DNA of 64,000 nt from Rossellomorea vietnamensis (GCF_008180615.1 NZ_VTEH01000011.1:147300-211299); one strand, 5' to 3'. Counted from the first letter of the stretch, positions 8,953 through 18,329 are shown. Notes: a model not told the origin generated them from the sequence alone. Translations and numbers: made by a program.

Positions 8953-9953
8953 ATGCCGGAATCAAAGGGCTGGGTGTATACATCCCCCAGCGGAAAATGA
9001 CGGCTGCGGAGCTCGCGGAAAAAGCAGGGATGCCGGAGAACATTGTCATAGAGAAACTGGGAATCAAAGAAAAGCCGCTGCCGGGTCCCGATGATCATAC
9101 ATGCCAGATGGGAATCGAGGCAGCGCGGGATGCGATCAATAAAACAGGGGTGGATCCAGCCTCCATTGATATGGTGATCTATATCGGCGAGGAGTACAAA
9201 GAATATCCTCTCTGGACCGCAGCCATAAAGCTGCAGGAGGAGATAGGAGCCGTCAACGCGTTTGCCTTTGATATGGCACTGCGCTGCGGCACGACGATCA
9301 TGGCGGTTAAGATGTCCAAGGATATGATGATAGCAGACCCAGCTATTAAAACAGTACTGCTGGCAGGGGGCTATCGAAATGTGGATTTCATAGATTATGA
9401 GAATCCGAGGACGAGGTTCATGTATAATCTCGGAGCAGGTGGAGCGGCGATGATTCTCGAAAGGGATACCGATCAAAACATCATCCTCGGCAGCCATATC
9501 ATCACCGACGGATCCTTTTCAGAAGATGTGGTCGTTCCGGTTGGCGGCACAAAAAGCCCGTTGAATCCAGAAGCCCTGGAAGCAGGACTTTATCAATTGG
9601 ATGTCCTTGATCCAGAAGGAATGAAGGCGCGCCTGGAAAAGAAATCGATGGAGAATTTCCTGAAAGTGATTAGAATCGCGCTTGAAAAGAGCGGATGCAC
9701 CCAGGAAGACATTGACTACGTCGCAATTCTTCATATGAAAAGATCCGCCCACCACTATGTGCTGAATGAACTGGGGGTCAGCCCTGATAAATCTATCTAT
9801 CTTGAAGACTATGGACATATCGGGCAGATGGACCAGATCATTTCCCTTCAGCTTGCAGAAGAGAGAGGGATGCTGAAGCCGGGGGATATAATCGTCCTGG
9901 TGAGCGCAGGGGTAGGTTATGCATGGGGAGCAAACGTCATTCGCTGGGGATGA
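8949..9953 (+). CDS. KAS III / HMG-CoA-synthase-like thiolase-fold enzyme
   Basis: 334-residue thiolase-superfamily condensing enzyme. The N-terminal half starts GIKGLGVYIPQRKMT and carries the nucleophile region DMALRCGTTIMA with Cys113, the usual acyl-accepting residue. The C-terminal half has an unusual active-site segment, ILHMKRSAHHYVLNEL then EDYGHIGQMDQ, in place of the FabH pattern QANxRI...GNTSAAS, and ends LVSAGVGYAWGANVIRW. The Asn of FabH is therefore replaced by His/Gly-type residues, so ordinary fatty-acid initiation is unlikely. With the linked ligase, hydrolase and SDR it probably condenses or cleaves an acyl-CoA intermediate. Confidence 0.78.
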   Translation: MNAGIKGLGVYIPQRKMTAAELAEKAGMPENIVIEKLGIKEKPLPGPDDHTCQMGIEAARDAINKTGVDPASIDMVIYIGEEYKEYPLWTAAIKLQEEIGAVNAFAFDMALRCGTTIMAVKMSKDMMIADPAIKTVLLAGGYRNVDFIDYENPRTRFMYNLGAGGAAMILERDTDQNIILGSHIITDGSFSEDVVVPVGGTKSPLNPEALEAGLYQLDVLDPEGMKARLEKKSMENFLKVIRIALEKSGCTQEDIDYVAILHMKRSAHHYVLNELGVSPDKSIYLEDYGHIGQMDQIISLQLAEERGMLKPGDIIVLVSAGVGYAWGANVIRWG

Positions 9954-9968
9954 AAGGAAGGGGAAATT

Positions 9969-10880
9969 ATGGCGGAAATCACGTTGAAGGAAGTTTCATT
10001 ACAGAACGGGGAAACGATTGGATACCGAGAGCGTGAAGGCGGCAGCCAAACGGTTGTGCTTGTTCACGGCAACATGACGTCGTCTGCTCACTGGGACCTT
10101 GTACTTGAAAATATGGATGAAAGATATAAAGTATATGCGATTGATCTGAGAGGCTTCGGCACCTCCTCTTACCACAGGCCGATCCATTCTATTAAAGATT
10201 TTTCTGATGATGTAAAAGGGTTTGCGGATGTTCTGGACCTGAGCGGCTTTGCCCTGGTTGGCTGGTCTCTTGGAGGAGCCGTCTGCCAGCAGTTCTGTAT
10301 CGATTATCCGGACAGGTGCAGCAAGCTTGTGCTTGTCGCCTCTGCATCTACAAGAGGCTACCCGTTTTTCGGCAGCAATGACCAGGGACTTCCGGACCCG
10401 GAAAAAAGATTGAAAACGCTGGATGAGGTAAAGCGCGATCACGGAAAGACTCTCCCTGTCCAAGGTGCTTATGACCAGAAGAACCATGAACTGCTGAGAG
10501 CGATATGGAATGCGCTCATCTACACCAGTCACAAACCGGAACCGGAGAGATATGAAAAGTATCTTGATGATATGTGCACACAGCGGAACTTAGCCGATGT
10601 CTATCAGGCTTTGAATACCTTCAATATCAGCAAGCATGACAACGGATTAACGAAAGGAAACGGTGAAGTCGACACCATTGACATCCCAGTTCTTGCCTTA
10701 AGGGGAGACCGGGATCTTGTGGTCACAGAGAGAATGACCAAGGAATTGGTTGAGGATTTTGAAGGCAGGGTGAAGTTCATAGAAATGAAGGACTGCGGGC
10801 ATTCACCGCTGATTGATGATTTGGATGGGCTCTTGCGGCATATGGAGCAATTTTTGGAGAGGGAGGAACAGAAAGCATGA
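9969..10880 (+). CDS. Alpha/beta hydrolase
   Basis: 303-residue alpha/beta-fold hydrolase. The oxyanion segment is VVLVHGNMTSSAHW (about residue 28), the nucleophile elbow GWSLGG, the acidic residue in ALRGDRDLVV and the catalytic His in KDCGHSPLIDD. There is no signal peptide, so it is cytoplasmic. AGGGGAAATT lies before the ATG, and the gene overlaps the following SDR by ATGA. Possible jobs are C-C bond or thioester hydrolysis in the pathway; substrate unknown. Confidence 0.85.
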   Translation: MAEITLKEVSLQNGETIGYREREGGSQTVVLVHGNMTSSAHWDLVLENMDERYKVYAIDLRGFGTSSYHRPIHSIKDFSDDVKGFADVLDLSGFALVGWSLGGAVCQQFCIDYPDRCSKLVLVASASTRGYPFFGSNDQGLPDPEKRLKTLDEVKRDHGKTLPVQGAYDQKNHELLRAIWNALIYTSHKPEPERYEKYLDDMCTQRNLADVYQALNTFNISKHDNGLTKGNGEVDTIDIPVLALRGDRDLVVTERMTKELVEDFEGRVKFIEMKDCGHSPLIDDLDGLLRHMEQFLEREEQKA

Positions 10881-11608
10881 GCAGACTGAGAGGCAAAACA
10901 GCTGTGATCACCGGGGCGGCTAACGGCATCGGACTTGAAGCGGCCCGAACGTTCAAGCGGGAAGGCGCAAACGTTGTGATCGCCGATTTTAACGAAGAGG
11001 CAGGCAAGAAAGCGGAGGAAGCGAATCCAGGAGTCGTTTTTGTCAGGGTGGATGTTTCGGACAGGGATAGTGTCGACAGCCTCGTCCAAACTGTCATCGA
11101 CCGTTTCGGAACCATCGATATCCTTATCAATAATGCGGGCATCACAAGAGATTCCATGCTCTCAAAAATGACGAGCGAGCAATTTCAGCAAGTCATCAAT
11201 GTGAATTTAACGGGAGTATTTCATTGCACACAGGCCGTATTGCCTTACATGGCAGAGCAGGGAAGCGGCAAAATCATCAACACTTCTTCTGTAACGGGTA
11301 CCTATGGCAATGTTGGACAGACAAACTATGCGGCAGCCAAGGCCGGGGTGATCGGCATGACAAAAACATGGGCAAAGGAGCTTGCCAGAAAAGGCATCAA
11401 TGTCAATGCAGTGGCGCCGGGTTTCACTGAAACAGCCATGGTTGCCGAAGTTCCGGAAAAAGTGATTGAAAAAATGAAAGCCCAGGTTCCGATGGGACGC
11501 CTAGGGAAGCCCGAGGATATCGCCAATGCCTATCTGTTTCTGGCGAGCAGCGAATCAGATTATGTCAATGGCCATGTTCTTCATGTCGATGGAGGAATCA
11601 TGATGTAG
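10877..11608 (+). CDS. FabG-like SDR family oxidoreductase
   Basis: 243-residue SDR close to 3-oxoacyl-ACP/CoA reductases. It has TGAANGIG for cofactor binding, NNAG, the catalytic Ser in NTSSVTG, YAAAK, and the FabG-like ending SDYVNGHVLHVDGGIMM. It starts inside the stop of the hydrolase gene. It probably interconverts a 3-oxo and 3-hydroxy intermediate for this operon rather than serving housekeeping fatty-acid synthesis. Confidence 0.88.
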   Translation: MSRLRGKTAVITGAANGIGLEAARTFKREGANVVIADFNEEAGKKAEEANPGVVFVRVDVSDRDSVDSLVQTVIDRFGTIDILINNAGITRDSMLSKMTSEQFQQVINVNLTGVFHCTQAVLPYMAEQGSGKIINTSSVTGTYGNVGQTNYAAAKAGVIGMTKTWAKELARKGINVNAVAPGFTETAMVAEVPEKVIEKMKAQVPMGRLGKPEDIANAYLFLASSESDYVNGHVLHVDGGIMM

Positions 11609-11624
11609 AAGAGGAGAGAGTGGA

Positions 11625-13118
11625 GTGAGCTATGAAATCGATTGGGTGAAGAGCAGGTCTGACTTATTTCCAGAAAAATGCGCTGTCATTGATTCCGTTA
11701 CACAGGATTCCTGGACCTACAAAGAACTGAATGAGCGCGCATCCCGGCTCGCTGGCCTGTTTCTGGCACAGGGAGTTGAAAAAGGTGACCGTATTGCACT
11801 TTTTTCTGAAAATCATATAAGTTATTTCGATTTTCTGTTTGCCTGTTTAAAAATAGGAGCAGTTTTTGTGCCGTTGAATTGGAGGCTTTCGACCGACGAA
11901 CTTCAGTTTGTGGTGTCTGACGCAGCTCCAGTGATCATGGGGGTGCAGTCCTGTTTCATTAAACAGGCAAGCGGGCTTCAGGAGGATTTTTATTTAATAG
12001 AAGTGGACTCCAATAACTACCTGGACCAATTTCCAGCTGTTGACAGGCTGCGCAAACCTCTTCTGCAGGAGTTCGATCCGCTTGCGATGATCTATACCGG
12101 CGGCACTACGGGACAGCCAAAAGGGGCGGTTCTCTCTCATCGTTCGATCATGTGGAATGCCGTAAACACCATCGTCAGCTGGAATCTCACAGATAGGGAT
12201 ACCACGATGACATGCATCCCGATGTTCCATACCGGCGGCCTGAATGCTTTGTCGGTCCCCGTTCTGATTGCGGGCGGAACGGTTGTTTTATCACCAGGAT
12301 TCGAACCTGAACAGGCAGTGAAGGACCTTATCAAATACAAGTGCTCCATCGTCCTGTTTGTTCCGACCATGTACCACATGTTGACGAGAACAAAGGAGTT
12401 CAAGAGTGCTAAGTTTCCGGACATGAAGGTCTTTTTGTCTGGAGGGGCTCCTTGTCCCATGGGCATCTATGATGTTTTCAGCAGCAAGGGACTGGCATTC
12501 AAAGAAGGATACGGATTGACTGAAGCGGGACCGAATAACTTTTACATCGATCCCCGGGAAGCCCTTCAGCGAAGAGGCTCAGTAGGGAAGCCGATGCTGT
12601 TCAATGCTGTGAAGGTTGTGAAAGAAACCGGAGATGAAGCAGATCCTGGTGAAGTAGGCGAGCTGTATCTGCGCGGCAGCCACCTGTTTGAATACTATTG
12701 GAACAAAGAAGAAGAGACGAAGGAAGTGTGGAGGGACGGCTGGTTTCAAACAGGAGACCTGGCCATGAAGGATGAAGCTGGCTACTACTATATCGTCGGC
12801 AGGAAAAAAGATATGATCATTACGGGCGGGGAAAATGTCTATCCCTTGGAAATTGAAAACTGGCTCGAATGCCATGAGACTGTAGAAGAAGTCGCGGTCA
12901 TCGGAATCCCTGATGACAAATGGGGAGAAAAAGTAGTGGCCTTCATTACGGCTGGCAGCCCTGGCCTTACAGAAGAAGTTCTGGTGAATTACTGCAAGAA
13001 AAAACTGGCGAAATACAAAATACCAAAAAACTTCTATTTCATTGACGAGCTCCCGAAAACCCATGTGGGCAAAATCAATAAAAATGAGCTGCGGAAGAGT
13101 TTGGATAAGGTGACGTAA
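11625..13118 (+). CDS. Acyl-CoA synthetase (AMP-dependent ligase)
   Basis: 497-residue ANL-superfamily ligase. The AMP-binding P-loop is YTGGTTGQPKG (about residues 156-166), followed by GYGLTEAGPN, the ribose-binding TGDLA, the hinge GRKKDMIITGGENVYP, and the catalytic Lys in HVGKINKNELR. It activates a carboxylate to the CoA thioester with ATP. The start is GTG at 11625, 8 bases after GAGGAG. Last gene of the operon, ended by a strong terminator. The substrate is probably the imported acid or one derived from it. Confidence 0.88.
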   Translation: MSYEIDWVKSRSDLFPEKCAVIDSVTQDSWTYKELNERASRLAGLFLAQGVEKGDRIALFSENHISYFDFLFACLKIGAVFVPLNWRLSTDELQFVVSDAAPVIMGVQSCFIKQASGLQEDFYLIEVDSNNYLDQFPAVDRLRKPLLQEFDPLAMIYTGGTTGQPKGAVLSHRSIMWNAVNTIVSWNLTDRDTTMTCIPMFHTGGLNALSVPVLIAGGTVVLSPGFEPEQAVKDLIKYKCSIVLFVPTMYHMLTRTKEFKSAKFPDMKVFLSGGAPCPMGIYDVFSSKGLAFKEGYGLTEAGPNNFYIDPREALQRRGSVGKPMLFNAVKVVKETGDEADPGEVGELYLRGSHLFEYYWNKEEETKEVWRDGWFQTGDLAMKDEAGYYYIVGRKKDMIITGGENVYPLEIENWLECHETVEEVAVIGIPDDKWGEKVVAFITAGSPGLTEEVLVNYCKKKLAKYKIPKNFYFIDELPKTHVGKINKNELRKSLDKVT

Positions 13119-13122
13119 CGAA

Positions 13123-13159
13123 GCATCCCGCCACACTAGAATGTGGGCGGGTGCTTTTT
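13123..13159 (+). terminator. Rho-independent terminator of the liv/ligase operon
   Basis: GCATCCCGCCACA pairs with TGTGGGCGGGTGC around a 6-base loop, followed by five T. Confidence 0.92.
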
Positions 13160-13290
13160 GTGTAAGAAGGAGATTGTCGGGAAAAAGTGGATTTTTAGGA
13201 TGCTGGTGTGTTCGGTAAGGGTGAAAAATGGTGGGGTTAGCTGGGAAACATGCCAAAAAAGTGGTGGCCCTCTGAAAAATATCAAGAAAA

Positions 13291-13640
13291 CCACCGGATA
13301 TTGGCCCGCAAATCGAGTTTACGGGCCGTTGAGATCAAGAGAACCACCGGATGTTGGCCTGCAAATCGAGTTTACGGGCCGTTGAGATCAAGAAAACCAC
13401 CGGAAGTTGGCCTGCAAATCGAGTTTACGGGCCGTTGAGATTAAGAAAAGGACCGGGTGTTGGCCCGCAAATCGAGTTTACGGGCCGTTGAGATCAAGAA
13501 AAGGACCGGATGTTGGCCCGTAAATCCAATTTGCGGGCTGTTGAGATTAAGGAAAGCACCAGATGTTGGCCCGCAAATCGAGTTTACGGGCCGTTGAGAT
13601 CAAGAAAACCACCGGATGTTGGTCCGCAAATCCAGTCAAA
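13291..13640. repeat. Tandem array, seven units of 53 bp
   Basis: Units start at 13291, 13344, 13397, 13450, 13503, 13556 and 13609 (last one partial), exactly 53 bp apart. Each unit holds an imperfect hairpin with GGCCCGCAAA facing TTTACGGGCC across a short loop, and a joining segment GTTGAGATCAAGAAAACCAC. Unit 5 has changes on both arms that keep pairing. It lies between the operon terminator and the BTAD regulator. Because 53 is not a multiple of three, no protein repeat can be encoded. Confidence 0.92.
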
Positions 13641-13830
13641 AAGGCCAATTCTGGTATAGACGTCCAAAAAGGATTTTAGTGTCTTTTAGCGAATTTACAT
13701 AAGAAGGTAATATTTCGGTACAAGCCATGAAAGTCACTGCATATATTTTTATAGAGGCCATTCTGGAATGGTGTTCTTAAAAGATAAGAAAGTATAAAAT
13801 TTCAGTTTGAAAATTAGGGAGCGTTCTGAA
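13641..13830. other. Intergenic stretch without recognised features
   Basis: AT-rich DNA between the 53-bp array and a family C repeat. It may hold the promoter of the BTAD regulator, but no convincing -35/-10 pair stands out. Confidence 0.4.
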
Positions 13831-13966
13831 TCCAGCTCCAGCGCCCGAGGGTCCGTACCCACTGGAACGGACTTACCCCCTCGGGATCAAATAACCCAAA
13901 GCAAATAAAAGTAAAGCCCGCTTTTTTTCTCCAGGGAACATTTGCCTGTCGGAGCTAAACAGCGCA
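13831..13966. repeat. Intergenic repeat family C, copy 1
   Basis: About 135 bp sharing with 28378-28478 and 35327-35449 the blocks CCCCTCGGGATCAAATAACC, AATAAAAG...AAGCCCGC, TTTTTTTCTC and GGAACATTTGCCTGTCGG. This copy has an extra GC-rich segment (GAGGGTCCGTACCCACTGGA) near the left end. The outer parts pair (CCAGCTCC with GGAGCTAA-type sequence), so the element is strongly foldable. Confidence 0.8.
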
Positions 13967-14010
13967 TGCACTTCTTAAATGAAATCACAATAGAGAAAGG
14001 AGGAAAAGAG

Positions 14011-17000
14011 ATGGGAGTCATACCGGTGATCCAAAGCCAGCTGATGCCGCCGCCTGTGAAAGAAAGTTTTATGAGGCGTGCCAACTTACATAAGAAACTC
14101 GCCTCCATTCCTCACTATCCCCTGACCATTCTGCATGCAAGGGCAGGCTATGGAAAAAGTACCGCTCTTACCCTTTTCGCCCATGATATCAAGGTTAATT
14201 CCTGCTGGTACTCCATTTCCCCCAACGATGATGACATCATCCCTTTTTTAACAAAATTCGTCCATGCTGTAAAAGCCAAGTATCCAGGTTTCGGTGCTGC
14301 AATTCTGACTGAACTTCAAAAGCTGCACAACCATATTAGTGATGAACAATTGTGGTCGCTGATTTCGATGGTCGTGAATGAAACGATTGGTTTGCAAACC
14401 CCGGTCGTGATCATATTGGATGATTACCATCATGTTCAAAAATCCATGGTCATCGAGAAATGGATGAAGCATTTCCTGGAGTACATCCCTTCCAATCTGC
14501 ATGTGGTCATCTCCAGCCGCAGCAAGCCTTCATGGGGACTGCTGACATCCCTTAAGGTAAAGGGTGAATTGCTTGAAATTACCCAGGAAGACCTCATGCT
14601 CAGTTCTGGAGAAATTGAACATCTTCTGGAAGACAGCTATGAAATTACGATTGAAAGCCAGGATTTGGAACGGATTCACCATCTGACGGAAGGCTGGGCC
14701 ATAGCCGTGCATATGCTGGCCGGAAGTTTTCGGAATGGAAATTTTTCAGGGAGCTTTCTGGAAAATCGTTCGGAAACCCTGCAGGACTTGTTTGATTTTT
14801 TAGCCTTGGAAGTATTATCGAAACAACCCTTTGGGCATCAGGAGTTTTTATTGAAAACAAGCATACTTGATGAACTTTCTCCGTTGGTCTGCGATGCCTT
14901 GCTGGACACGGTAGACTCGGATTCTGTTTTAATGAAGCTGTCTCAGCAGAATGTTTTCATTCAAGAGATAGACGGAAGGAAGTACCGGTACCATGCGCTA
15001 TTCAAGGAGTTTCTGCAAAATCAGCTGAAAATGAAGAATGCGGAGGAGCATGCAAGGCTCAACCGGAGGGCTGCCCGTTACTTCGAGAAAGAAAATATCG
15101 AGAATGCGGTCTATCATTACCTGGAGGTGGCTGAATATGAGCGGGCTGCTCATGTCATCAGCCAAAGCGGGAAGGATCTGCTGCAGAAAGGGAAGCTGCA
15201 AACGCTATTGGACTATCTGAAACCGATTCCTGAAGTGCTGAAAAATGATTTTCCGATTCTATGGTTCTATCAGGGGGAGATCAGCCGGCTGCGTTCTTCC
15301 TACGAGTGGGCGGAATCCTGCTACAAAAGGGCGATAGAAATTGGAGAAACTATCAGAGATCATTATTTAATGAGTATCTCACTGGAGGGGGTTGCCCGGA
15401 TCTACCTTGATACGATCCAGCCGGATAAGGCAGAACGGGTCCTGCAGAGGGCTATTAGTTTAAGGGAGCGTTCCGATGGAAGCAAGGAAGAAATGGCAGA
15501 GCTGTACCATCTCCTTTCAGAAAACCTGCTCAATTCGGGACAAGCCGTGAAAGCCGAGAAATGGTATGAACGGGCTGAAGCGTTGAACCTGCCATTGGAA
15601 GAAGGAAATTTGAAGGCGCGGATTTACTTGCGCACCGGAAGGCTTAATAAGGCGAGAGACCTTCTTTTTAAAAAAAAGAACAGCACGAAAGATACCGGCA
15701 TCGTTCACTTGTCACAGTCTCATAGGGAAACGGAAATTCTGTTATCGATTATTGAGGCTTTCAGGGGCCGCGCGGAAGAAAGCAAAAAGTACGCAGAGCA
15801 AGGGATGAAGCTCGGGATGGATATCCAGTCACCGTTTGTAGAAGCATGCGGCTGGATGAGGATGGGGCATGCCGTCCAGCTGATCGAGCGCTATGAATCG
15901 TATCTGGCCGAGAAGTGCTATAACACAGCCCTTGATATTATGGATACGATTGATGTGCCAAGGGGAAAGGCTGAACCTTATATGGGGCTGTGCATCCTTC
16001 TGGGAACACAGGGGCAGTATGAAAAAGCGATAGAAGCAGGTCAAAAAGGCTTATATGAGACAGAGAGAGTGAAGGATGTTTGGTTATCCACACTAATTCA
16101 GCTTTGTATGGGGATAGCGGGGATTTACTGTGAAAAATATGAATCTGCTTATCAGGTGCTGGTTGAAGTCAGAAGCCAGTTTGAAGAATGCGGAGATCGT
16201 TACGGGATGATGCTTACTTCCTTTTGGAAGGCGTATGCTGCCTATGAAACAGGAAAAGAAGAAGTATTCACCCAAGAGATGAAACAGTTCCTGACCGAAA
16301 TGCAGGCAGGGGACTATCAGTATTTCCTGAAAAGAAGGACAACATTCGGCCCTGCTGATATCCAAAATTTTGTCCCTCTGCTGGTAAAAGCCCAAAAACA
16401 TAATATTCACAGTCCATCGATCTCTGAACTTGGAATGGGCAGCATGGACAATCATCCAGGATATACATTGAAGGTGTCTGCCCTGGGGAAATTCAGGATC
16501 CATTTAGGCAATCGGGTTGTTTCGGAGAGTGACTGGCAGAGGGGAAAGGCCAAGGAATTATTTGAGTTTTTTATAACAAATAAAAATAAGTTGGTTGGTC
16601 GTGAGGAGATCTTCCGGGAAATCTGGCCGGAGCAGGACGAGGACGCGGCCAGCCGCAGTTTCAAAGTTTCATTGAATTCCCTTTTGAAGACCATCGAGCC
16701 GCACCGTAAAGCGAGGGAAGAATCCTATTTTATCAGAAGGAACGGAGCTTTCTATGGAATCAATCCTGATGCTGTATTTCAATTGGATACCGTTTTGTTT
16801 GAGGAGTGGGTGACCGAGGGGTTGACCGAGAAAGATCCTTTTCAGGCAAAGGAGCTGCTGGAGAGGGGCCTGAAGCTGTATGAGGGAGACTATTTGCCGG
16901 ACCACCGTTTTGCTGACTGGTGCCTGACGGAAAGAGAACGCCTTCAGGTCCTCTTCCTGCGGGCCGCTGAAATGCTCGCACAGGTGTCGGTCCGGCTGTC

Positions 17001-17238
17001 GGACTTCGAAACGTGCATCCATTGGTGTGAAAGAATCCTGATGGAGGAAGATACATGGGAAGAAGCATACCGGCTGCTGATGTTCTGTTACTATCAAAAA
17101 AACAATAGACCGCAGGCAATCAAGTGGTACGGCAAATGTAAAAAAGTGCTGAATGCCGAGCTGGGCGTCGAGCCAATGGAACCCACAAAGGAAATGTACC
17201 GTATGATCACCCAAGCAGCCGACCTCGAGATCTGGTGA
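14011..17238 (+). CDS. MalT-like STAND ATPase / BTAD transcriptional regulator
   Basis: 1075-residue regulator. Residues about 15-330 form an AAA/STAND domain with Walker A ARAGYGKST (43-51) and Walker B VVIILDDYHH (132-141). The middle (about 350-800) is a long run of TPR-like helices. From about residue 820 (LKVSALGKFRIHLGNRVV) there is an OmpR/SARP-type DNA-binding domain with GREEIFREIWPE, followed by a bacterial transcriptional activation domain ending EPMEPTKEMYRMI. The start follows AAGGAGG by 7 bases; upstream in-frame codons lack a site. It lies just downstream of the Liv/thiolase operon in the same orientation and is the likely inducer-responsive activator of it. Confidence 0.88.
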   Translation: MGVIPVIQSQLMPPPVKESFMRRANLHKKLASIPHYPLTILHARAGYGKSTALTLFAHDIKVNSCWYSISPNDDDIIPFLTKFVHAVKAKYPGFGAAILTELQKLHNHISDEQLWSLISMVVNETIGLQTPVVIILDDYHHVQKSMVIEKWMKHFLEYIPSNLHVVISSRSKPSWGLLTSLKVKGELLEITQEDLMLSSGEIEHLLEDSYEITIESQDLERIHHLTEGWAIAVHMLAGSFRNGNFSGSFLENRSETLQDLFDFLALEVLSKQPFGHQEFLLKTSILDELSPLVCDALLDTVDSDSVLMKLSQQNVFIQEIDGRKYRYHALFKEFLQNQLKMKNAEEHARLNRRAARYFEKENIENAVYHYLEVAEYERAAHVISQSGKDLLQKGKLQTLLDYLKPIPEVLKNDFPILWFYQGEISRLRSSYEWAESCYKRAIEIGETIRDHYLMSISLEGVARIYLDTIQPDKAERVLQRAISLRERSDGSKEEMAELYHLLSENLLNSGQAVKAEKWYERAEALNLPLEEGNLKARIYLRTGRLNKARDLLFKKKNSTKDTGIVHLSQSHRETEILLSIIEAFRGRAEESKKYAEQGMKLGMDIQSPFVEACGWMRMGHAVQLIERYESYLAEKCYNTALDIMDTIDVPRGKAEPYMGLCILLGTQGQYEKAIEAGQKGLYETERVKDVWLSTLIQLCMGIAGIYCEKYESAYQVLVEVRSQFEECGDRYGMMLTSFWKAYAAYETGKEEVFTQEMKQFLTEMQAGDYQYFLKRRTTFGPADIQNFVPLLVKAQKHNIHSPSISELGMGSMDNHPGYTLKVSALGKFRIHLGNRVVSESDWQRGKAKELFEFFITNKNKLVGREEIFREIWPEQDEDAASRSFKVSLNSLLKTIEPHRKAREESYFIRRNGAFYGINPDAVFQLDTVLFEEWVTEGLTEKDPFQAKELLERGLKLYEGDYLPDHRFADWCLTERERLQVLFLRAAEMLAQVSVRLSDFETCIHWCERILMEEDTWEEAYRLLMFCYYQKNNRPQAIKWYGKCKKVLNAELGVEPMEPTKEMYRMITQAADLEIW

Positions 17239-17281
17239 TGCGGCACGAGATCTGGAGCGGGGAGACCCATATACTGAAACA

Positions 17282-17375
17282 CACTGAAGCGCTAAGAGGG
17301 ACCGTTCCTCTTAGTGCTTCAATGCGTTACAGTAGTGAAAGGGACAGTCCCTCTTAGTGGTTTAAAGCACTAAAG
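17282..17375. repeat. 43-bp palindromic element, two tandem copies
   Basis: A diverged copy (core GAGGGACCGTTCCTC) is followed directly by a better one (core GGGACAGTCCCTC, ending TTTAAAGCACTAAAG). They lie between the BTAD regulator and the DedA gene in a 319-bp gap that otherwise shows nothing definite. Confidence 0.8.
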
Positions 17376-17557
17376 TTCCACTAACTTACTGCTAAAAATA
17401 TATTGCTCTTTTCAGGGACCTGGGTAACAATAGACGAGTAGGTGAGGGGTTTTAAACTCTGGCTGTAAGGGAGAGGAAAGAGAGAAAAATTGAAGAGAAC
17501 TCCAAATATATTTGCAAGTTTTGAAAAATATGATCATTTGATATAAAGGAGATTCAC

Positions 17558-18166
17558 ATGGAAAACTGGCTGATGGAGATTATCAACAACTTTGGGTACG
17601 GCGGGATATTCCTTTTAATCGCTTTGGAAAATATATTTCCGCCGGTGCCTTCTGAGATCATTCTAACTTTTGGGGGATTTGTCACGACTACATCAGATTT
17701 AACCATAACGGGTGTCGTCATTGCCTCCACGCTCGGCTCTGTCATCGGAGCGGTTGTTTTATACGGGCTTGGGCTGCAGCTTGATGTCGAACGGATGGAG
17801 AAAATTGTGGATAAATGGGGGCATATCCTCCGGCTGACGAAAAAGGATATCCACAGGGCGGATGCGTGGTTTGATAAGTATGGATACTGGTCTGTTTTTT
17901 TCTGCCGTTTTGTGCCGCTGATCCGCAGCCTGATATCGATTCCTGCAGGGATGTCGAATATGAAGTTTGTTCCGTTCCTGATTTTTACTACGGCCGGAAC
18001 CTTCATCTGGAATATTGTGCTGGTGAACCTTGGTGCCAAAGTAGGGGCTTCCTGGGAACAGATTGTTCATTATATGGATATCTACTCGAACATTGCTTAT
18101 GCTGTCATCGCTGTGCTGGGGATTGCGTTTTTGGTTTTCTTCTTCTTCAAGAGGAAATCCTCGTAG
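17558..18166 (+). CDS. DedA family membrane protein
   Basis: 202-residue polytopic protein of the DedA/SNARE-associated family. The diagnostic N-terminal ENIFPPVPSEIIL lies at residues 24-36, and the second family signature FFCRFVPLIRSLISIPAG contains the conserved Arg and Gly-Pro-like region. Helices continue to the C-terminus, which ends with a lysine/arginine-rich tail. AAAGGAG lies 7 bases before the ATG. DedA proteins are linked to lipid carrier flipping and membrane-potential homeostasis; the specific role is not visible here. Confidence 0.9.
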   Translation: MENWLMEIINNFGYGGIFLLIALENIFPPVPSEIILTFGGFVTTTSDLTITGVVIASTLGSVIGAVVLYGLGLQLDVERMEKIVDKWGHILRLTKKDIHRADAWFDKYGYWSVFFCRFVPLIRSLISIPAGMSNMKFVPFLIFTTAGTFIWNIVLVNLGAKVGASWEQIVHYMDIYSNIAYAVIAVLGIAFLVFFFFKRKSS

Positions 18167-18214
18167 CATATAGAAACTATTAAAGAAGCATAAAAAATAA
18201 GGGAGATCTTTTTT

Positions 18215-18266
18215 GCTTTAAAGCGCTAAAAGGGACAGTCCCTCTTAATGCTTTAAAGTAATAAAG
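18215..18266. repeat. 43-bp palindromic intergenic element copy
   Basis: GCTTTAAAGCGCTAAAAGGG, the GGGACAGTCCCTC core and CTTTAAAGTAATAAAG, after the DedA gene and before a terminator. Confidence 0.8.
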
Positions 18267-18279
18267 GATTTATACTGAG

Positions 18280-18317
18280 AAAGGCGTGCTGCTCATACCA
18301 TAGCTGCACGCCTTTTG
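18280..18317. terminator. Rho-independent terminator between DedA and a small leftward gene
   Basis: GAAAGGCGTGC pairs with GCACGCCTTTT around a loop; T runs occur on both strands, so it can serve the converging genes on either side. Confidence 0.8.
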
Positions 18318-18329
18318 TATGGCTTTCTT

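Noticed and set aside
13143..13438. Overlapping open frames with protein repeats across the 53-bp array
   Set aside because: 53 is not a multiple of three, so the frame changes with each unit; no ribosome site precedes them, and they start inside or after the operon terminator.
15829..17214. Several long leftward frames inside the BTAD regulator
   Set aside because: Shadows of the high-coding-density regulator gene; no starts with ribosome sites.
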